From Dichetophora obliterata (taxonomy: Eukaryota; Arthropoda; Insecta; Diptera; Sciomyzidae): 64,000 bases of DNA. The notes beneath the pieces are model-generated. The model was not told the DNA's origin and ran no database searches. It saw only the letters and a program-made list of their open reading frames with translations. The stretch is taken from the NCBI GenBank assembly GCA_963920525.1, contig OY986439.1:24546319-24610318 (forward strand), read 5' to 3'. Shown piece by piece: positions 59,240 through 64,000 of this stretch (position 1 is the first letter of the stretch; each line of letters begins with the position of its first letter). Both the position numbers and the translations under genes were made by a program.

Positions 59240-59566
59240 GAAATACTAAGGCGTACAGATCACGTTTCGCGACATGTGTGCAAAATTTTTCACATGCCTC
59301 TGGATTCACTTTTAAATTTTAGAACAATTCTGATGTTACATGAAATTATAAATACTAAGGCACCACCAGAGTTGTTTCAAAAAATACGTTTTTCGCGTTC
59401 TGTTCGTAACAATAATCTTATACCAATACGTCATACTTGCCTAACGTCTGAACGACAATTCTTTGTCCACGCAACTCGGCTTTGGAACTCACTTCCCAGA
59501 GATATACAAATTACCGGCAATGAATCAAAATTCAGAAAGAAAATTTTTAATTACCTTGCAGTTTAA
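59240..59566 (+). pseudogene. C-terminal tail of a non-LTR retrotransposon ORF2
   Basis: RRTDHVSRHVCKIFHMPLDS, then LHEIINTKAPPELFQKIRFS, NNLIPIRHTCLTSERQFFVH and ATRLWNSLP. This is the conserved C-terminal block downstream of RT in jockey/CR1-type ORF2, comparable with RTRNLIIPRFKYLVTSRTFF in the 15.6-16.5 kb copy. It ends in a normal stop at 59566. Everything upstream is lost, consistent with 5' truncation. 59567-60104 contains its 3' flank, with TTTAAATATTG repeats near 59650-59700 and no gene. Confidence 0.85.
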
Positions 59567-60104
59567 ATAACGAACCTACTTACGATTATCTGATACATTA
59601 CTTTTTATTTTTATCTTTTTTATTATAATTTCATTTTGTCTTTTAAAATACATGTAATGCTTTAAATATTGCTTGTAAATATTGCTTTAAATATTGTGTT
59701 GCTAGTACTTTAAACATAAGATATTTATCTTGTTGTACTAGCATATATCTCAAACAGACATAAATAAATTAATACTTTGGATGGCATTCGAGCAAAATGT
59801 ATATCAGAAATAAGCCCATTTGTTTCAGCTTCAAGCTGTATGTTCTGACTAATAGCAGAGAAATTGGCCTTAAAGCTCACGGGGTATTGAGTTAACATGA
59901 AAATATGCAGCATCCAGAACGGAATTTTGTATATTTTAACAATTTCTTCATCTCCTTCTACCTGTGCCTGCTGTCTGAAAGTAATTTTATGCAACCGGAA
60001 GTAGGGGAGCGAAGATCAAAATGAACCAAAGGCACGCAGCCCATTATTGTAAAGCAAATAAAAAAATTTTTATTTACCCTTGACAATCTCATACTTGTAT
60101 ATAT

Positions 60105-60265
60105 ATTCCGCCGATGATAATTATAATTACCACTCATTTTCTGAGAAACTGTGAACACCACTGACTCCAAAGCTTGGAATTTTCTTAATTAGCATCAAAA
60201 TGGGTTTAAAATAAATTTTTATGCAAATCGGTGAACAGGATCTTGGTGCGGCGAAAAATGGGTTA
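60105..60265. mobile_element. MITE with AACCCATTTTTCGCCG end (copy 2)
   Basis: Right end CGGCGAAAAATGGGTTA is the exact complement of the left end at 54129. The left side reads CCGCCGATGATAATTATAAT, matching copy 1's subterminal region. 60266-60850 holds no gene but has GAGTCCGAAACGAACTCG and GTCCGTTTCGAGTCC words. Confidence 0.5.
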
Positions 60266-60859
60266 GCAAACCTTTTTTTTATTTTCTCTGAATAATGGAT
60301 ACGATAGACAATATATAGATACTAATTCTTATTTTAAAAAACTTCCTTCCATCATTCTCCTTCAAATCGAATTGAACTACTGGTCAGAATTTTTAAATAA
60401 TTATGATGACTAAACAAGTTACATGTGACAACAGAATACCCGTACACAAGATATTACCTAAAATTTTACTTAGGTGCATATAAAAAAAAATACCCAAACG
60501 AGCTTTTATCGACAGTGGACGACGTGAAAGCCAAGAAAACAAAAAATCATGAATAAAAAAATCATAAATATATATTATCATTTCATTATTTATTTAGAGT
60601 AATATGTAAGAATGTAAGTACTGATATAGCTAAAGAATAAAAAAATTTGGAATCCGAACTAGCTATTTTCAAAAACGAGTCCATTGCGAATTCGCATTAT
60701 TAAAAAAAAGAGTCCGAAACGAACTCGTACATGAGGTCCGTTTCGAGTCCGAGACGAGTCTGAAGAAGTGAAAAAAGCGATTTGCATTTTTGAGAGGAAT
60801 TTCATACGAAAAAGGATCAGTTCTGGATTCAAAATGCAATCCGTTTCGGATAAAACATA

Positions 60860-61954
60860 AAGAGCGTGAAGATAAATTCGTCAATCCGACGCTAACTTAG
60901 CAAAGACTCAAACTAAAATTTTTGCTCCGCAAAAAAATATATGCGTTCTTTTTGCTAAGTACGAATTTAATTTTGGGAAGAAATTTCCTCCCAAAATTAA
61001 AATCGTTCATTTTGCAAAGTATGAATTTACCTTTTGGGAGGAAATTAAATTCGTTCTATTTGCAAAGTACGAGACTAACTTTTGATTCGAATATAGCTTT
61101 TGGCACAATTTTGAGTGCACAATTAAGACTTTTGTCATCAACATTTTTTAAAAGTAGTGAAATTGGCGTTCATGGTATTAAGGTTCAATGCCTAAATTCT
61201 CAAAATCTGTCTGGACAATTTTTTTGTTATGCATATCATTTTACAGGTAATTAAAGCATCTTTCCAACGATATATAGCCTATAAGCGCACAATTAAGACT
61301 TTTGTCATAAACATTTTTTAATAGTAGTGAATGTAAGGTCCAAAGTACTAAGATTCCATGCATAATTTCTCAAAATCTGTCTGGATAATGTTTTTGTTAT
61401 GCATATAATTTTACAGGTAATTAAAGCACCTTTCTAACGATATATAGCCTATAAGTGCACAATTAAGACTTTTGTCATAAACATTTTTTAAAAAGTAGTG
61501 AAATTGGCGTTCATGGTATTAAGGTTCAATGCCAAAATTCTCAAAATCTGTGTGTTACATATTTTTGTTAAGAATATTATTGGAAAGGTAATTAAAGCAC
61601 CTTTCTAACGATATATAGCTTATAGAAGCACAATTAAAACTTTTGCCATAAGCATTTTTTCATCTTCACTACTTTAAAAAAATATTTATGGCAAAAGTCT
61701 TAATTGTGCACTCAAAATTGTGTCAAAATCTAAATTGGAATCAAATTTTAAACTCGTACTCTGCAAATAGAATGAATTTAATTTCGTCCCAAAAGTTAAA
61801 TTCGTACTTTGCAAAAAGAACGTATTTAATTTCGTCCCAAAAGTTAAATTCGTACTTAACAAAAAGTACGAATTTAACTTTTTGCGGATTAAAAGTATTG
61901 GTTTGAGTCTTTGCTAAGTTAGCGTCGGATTGACGAATTTATCTTCACGCACTT
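60860..61954. mobile_element. Mutator-like foldback element, 9-bp TSD TAAAACATA
   Basis: Ends AAGAGCGTGAAGATAAATTC and, reversed, AAGTGCGTGAAGATAAATTC; the first about 53 bp of the two arms differ at only a few positions, and complementarity continues for about 250 bp. TAAAACATA is duplicated at 60851-60859 and 61955-61963. A 9-bp TSD with long terminal repeats is the Mutator pattern. The loop holds about 170-bp tandem repeats. No transposase. The related unoccupied sequence is at 52677-52785. Confidence 0.88.
61115..61655. repeat. ~170-bp tandem repeats, three copies plus partial
   Basis: Units begin GTGCACAATTAAGACTTTTG at 61115, 61285 and 61455, with a partial, more diverged start at 61627. 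They share AATTAAAGCAYCTTTC and AACGATATATAGC. Copies are closely similar. Confidence 0.9.
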
Positions 61955-61963
61955 TAAAACATA

Positions 61964-63299
61964 CCGGATAGTAAGTCCGTCTTGAACGGATCCATACGGC
62001 ACACTGGGAAGCCACGATATGATAAGGAAATAATATTAATGTTTGTCAGCACTGTTGTAGTTGCAAAAATTGATTTATTATGTTAACAAAATATTCAACT
62101 GAAAGGTTTCATAAAACAAAAATGAATAAAACTGTTACTTTTTTTAAAATAAATTTGCCTACGTGGGTGTAGGAATGTTTTGATTAATGCATATGCCAAA
62201 CTAGCGACCATTCACCACTGCCTGCTTGCTTCATAGAATCACCTTGTTTCAATTTCCAGCACGTGTCAGACACACTTTGTTGATAGCTCTAAAATTAATG
62301 AAACCTTAACTTGATTTAAGGAAACTTAATGGCTTCCATGCGTATACGTTGTCTTTTTATGAACAAAAAATAACCTTAGTCCCATATCCGATCGCTCTTA
62401 AACCACTTAAAGAAAATCAACGAAACTTTATACAGGTGCTAAGGACATAAAAAAAAAGTTTATTTTTAATATTTTTTTTATCTCTTGAAGTTTGTGGTCG
62501 ATTTTTCGACCACTGCACTATGGTCCAGCAAACGTTTTTTTGGCATAAAGTCGTAAGAGTGAGATATTCGTTTGAAACTTTGCACATATACTTTTGGTAC
62601 TATAGATAAAATAATATAGAAATCGGGTAAGAACCACGCCTACCTCCCATATAAAGTGATGCCATCAACATGGTTTAACTCCATCAAAAACTCCATAATT
62701 TTCAAGATATCGCCTCGTAATTTGGTTCAAAAGTTTTTCTCTTCAAAATAAAAGTTGTGTTTAAAAATTAGCGAAATTTGATAAGAGTCACGCCTACCAC
62801 CCATGCAAAGTGACGCCATTAATATGGTCAAAATATGTTCAAAACTGGTAGGAGTGAGATATGCGTTTGAAACTTTGCACATATACTTTTGGTACTATAG
62901 GCATTAAAACATACAAAAATGGTTGATATCGAGTAAGAGCCTCACCCGCAAACCATATACGAAAAAAATTAAAATACATTTTATTATATTTATTATTTTG
63001 AAAAATTTTAAATATTTTAAAAATTTTAAAACTTGTTTAAAAAATATTATAGAAAATTTAAATGTAATGTTCAGATTAACTTACTGGTTAAATTTAATTT
63101 TGATTAGCTAATAGTACATAAAAAAAGTTGAATTATTTATAAAAACACGTATGTATTTTAAAAAGTTTTTAATTAATATATAAATTCAAACCCAAATTTA
63201 TATTTTTAATAAACTGAAAATATCATGTTTCTTTTCACATTATAACATTATTATATAATATATAGTATTTAGTACAAGTATGGTATTTTTATATTTAAA
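61964..63299. repeat. No gene; diverged tandem repeats at 62555-62945
   Basis: GAAACTTTGCACATATACTT occurs at about 62573 and 62868 (about 295 bp apart). CACGCCTACCTCCCATA (about 62637) and CACGCCTACCACCCATG (about 62788) are about 150 bp apart, each followed by AAAGTGAYGCCATYAA. Elsewhere AT-rich. Confidence 0.6.
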
Positions 63300-64000
63300 A
63301 TTATTCAAAATCATCTGCATCTAAGTCAAACGAGTATATATCCAAGTCTGCATTCGACTCCTCAGAGTCTGTACTATCTGGTTCAGTATTGGATATAAAT
63401 TTATTTGGTGTAAAATGTACCTGACTATGAGCATATATCTTTTTAAGTGCTTCTTAAAGCGCTATAACATCATGTGGTAGTTTCTCTTTTTTCGAAATTT
63501 TTCTCTTGCAGAAAAACATAAGATGGAAAGTAGTGGGTCTGAAGAATCTATTTCTCTATTGAAAACATCGTTCATAGTATTTGTTAGATTATTTTTTTCT
63601 TGTATGTGTTATTCCATCTCTTTTGTACAATTTGTTTCGAGAGCTTCTGAAGCGTTTTCGCCAAAAGAATCAACGGGAAGTAAAAAATTTGACATTATTT
63701 GTAAATTTTATGCACTGTTGCTGACATTGGATACTAACTATACTTTCTTTTGCGTATACAACAAAGCCGTTTTTTCGCAAAAGCTTCGAAGTTTAAAGTA
63801 TTTATAGGATATTCGCAAGAAATACAAATCAATATAATATGAAAATTATGCAAAATTTTCATATCTATTTGCGTTATAGAGAAAATTTAATCTAAATTTC
63901 CAAAGGCTCTCCTTGCCGTATTACCGTTATTCGATGTTCCACTTCCTTTTGATTTAAGTTTATCAACATTACACACACAAAAATTTTGCATAGTAAAATC
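63300..64000 (-). pseudogene. Second, divergent Transib (RAG1-like) transposase, partial
   Basis: From the right edge leftward the minus strand gives SGTSNNGNTARRAFGNL (compare GNTNDGNTSRRFFSNP in the 38.9-41.2 kb copy), NTLNFEAFAKK, TALLYTQK, YS*YPMSATVHKI (compare WYPMTPTMHKV; W to stop), SFGENASEALETN (position of the catalytic E), KLYKRDGITHTRKK, TMNDVFNREIDSSDPLLSI (compare RDVLNRLLLSSDLFLSS), and an acidic end TDSEESNADLDIYSFDLDAD. The order matches the first Transib throughout, but sequence differs at most positions, so it is another family. Several frameshifts and stops; the two aspartates lie beyond the window. Confidence 0.75.

Overview
The window looks like repeat-dense, AT-rich intergenic DNA from an insect, most likely a fly. 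This is inferred from the mobile-element community (Transib, mariner, Harbinger, hAT-like, piggyBac-like and Mutator-like elements, plus jockey/CR1-type non-LTR retrotransposons) and from short spliceosomal introns inside transposase genes. I found no convincing host protein gene, rRNA, genuine tRNA gene or CRISPR array. Almost every recognisable coding stretch is a broken transposase or reverse transcriptase. Many 'empty' stretches resolve into palindromic or terminal-inverted-repeat (TIR) elements, several of them with target-site duplications (TSDs) readable in the sequence.

Layout. 1-2.4 kb: shared 3' repeat, hAT-like transposase remnant (- strand) with an intron carrying a 74-bp palindrome, then a non-LTR reverse transcriptase (RT) remnant. 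2.4-10.6 kb: mostly anonymous AT-rich DNA with an inverted-repeat element, low-complexity tracts and a small MITE (miniature inverted-repeat element). 10.66-11.9 kb: composite of inverted and direct repeats carrying tRNA-like promoter boxes. 15.5-18.4 kb: a non-LTR retrotransposon split by a nearly intact mariner. 18.6-22.8 kb: a two-gene PIF/Harbinger transposon, itself hosting small MITEs. 22.8-25.1 kb: Tc1/mariner remnant and a TIR element. 26.5-29 kb: an element bounded by CCCAGCAAAC whose arms are inverted minisatellite arrays. 30-32.3 kb: mariner tail and a foldback element invaded by a SINE and a MITE. 35.4-37.5 kb: two hAT-type elements with 8-bp TSDs, one with ~610-bp inverted arms around a captive reading frame. 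38.4-41.5 kb: a MITE and a complete-length Transib (RAG1-related) element with a 5-bp CGACG TSD. 41.9-44.6 kb: two deleted mariners and a TTAA-flanked piggyBac-like element. 46-49.6 kb: a nearly full-length endonuclease/RT non-LTR element. 50.5-54.5 kb: foldback element, dispersed repeat, MITEs. 57.4-63 kb: palindrome-rich MITE, RT tail and a Mutator-like element with a 9-bp TSD whose related unoccupied sequence is also in the window. 63.3-64 kb: a second, divergent Transib-like transposase running off the edge.

How the pieces relate. The best candidates for something notable are (i) the Transib element with both ends, TSD, intron and all three acidic catalytic positions, plus a second Transib lineage 22 kb away; (ii) the Mutator-like element with ~170-bp internal tandem repeats and a paralogous empty site; (iii) the hAT-type foldback that carries an unidentified protein fragment; and (iv) the CCCAGCAAAC element with opposed minisatellites. 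The AGGGWATTCA termini shared by the Harbinger and nearby MITEs suggest an autonomous/non-autonomous family. Nesting gives a relative order of insertions. All family calls come from reading motifs by eye; no database search was possible.
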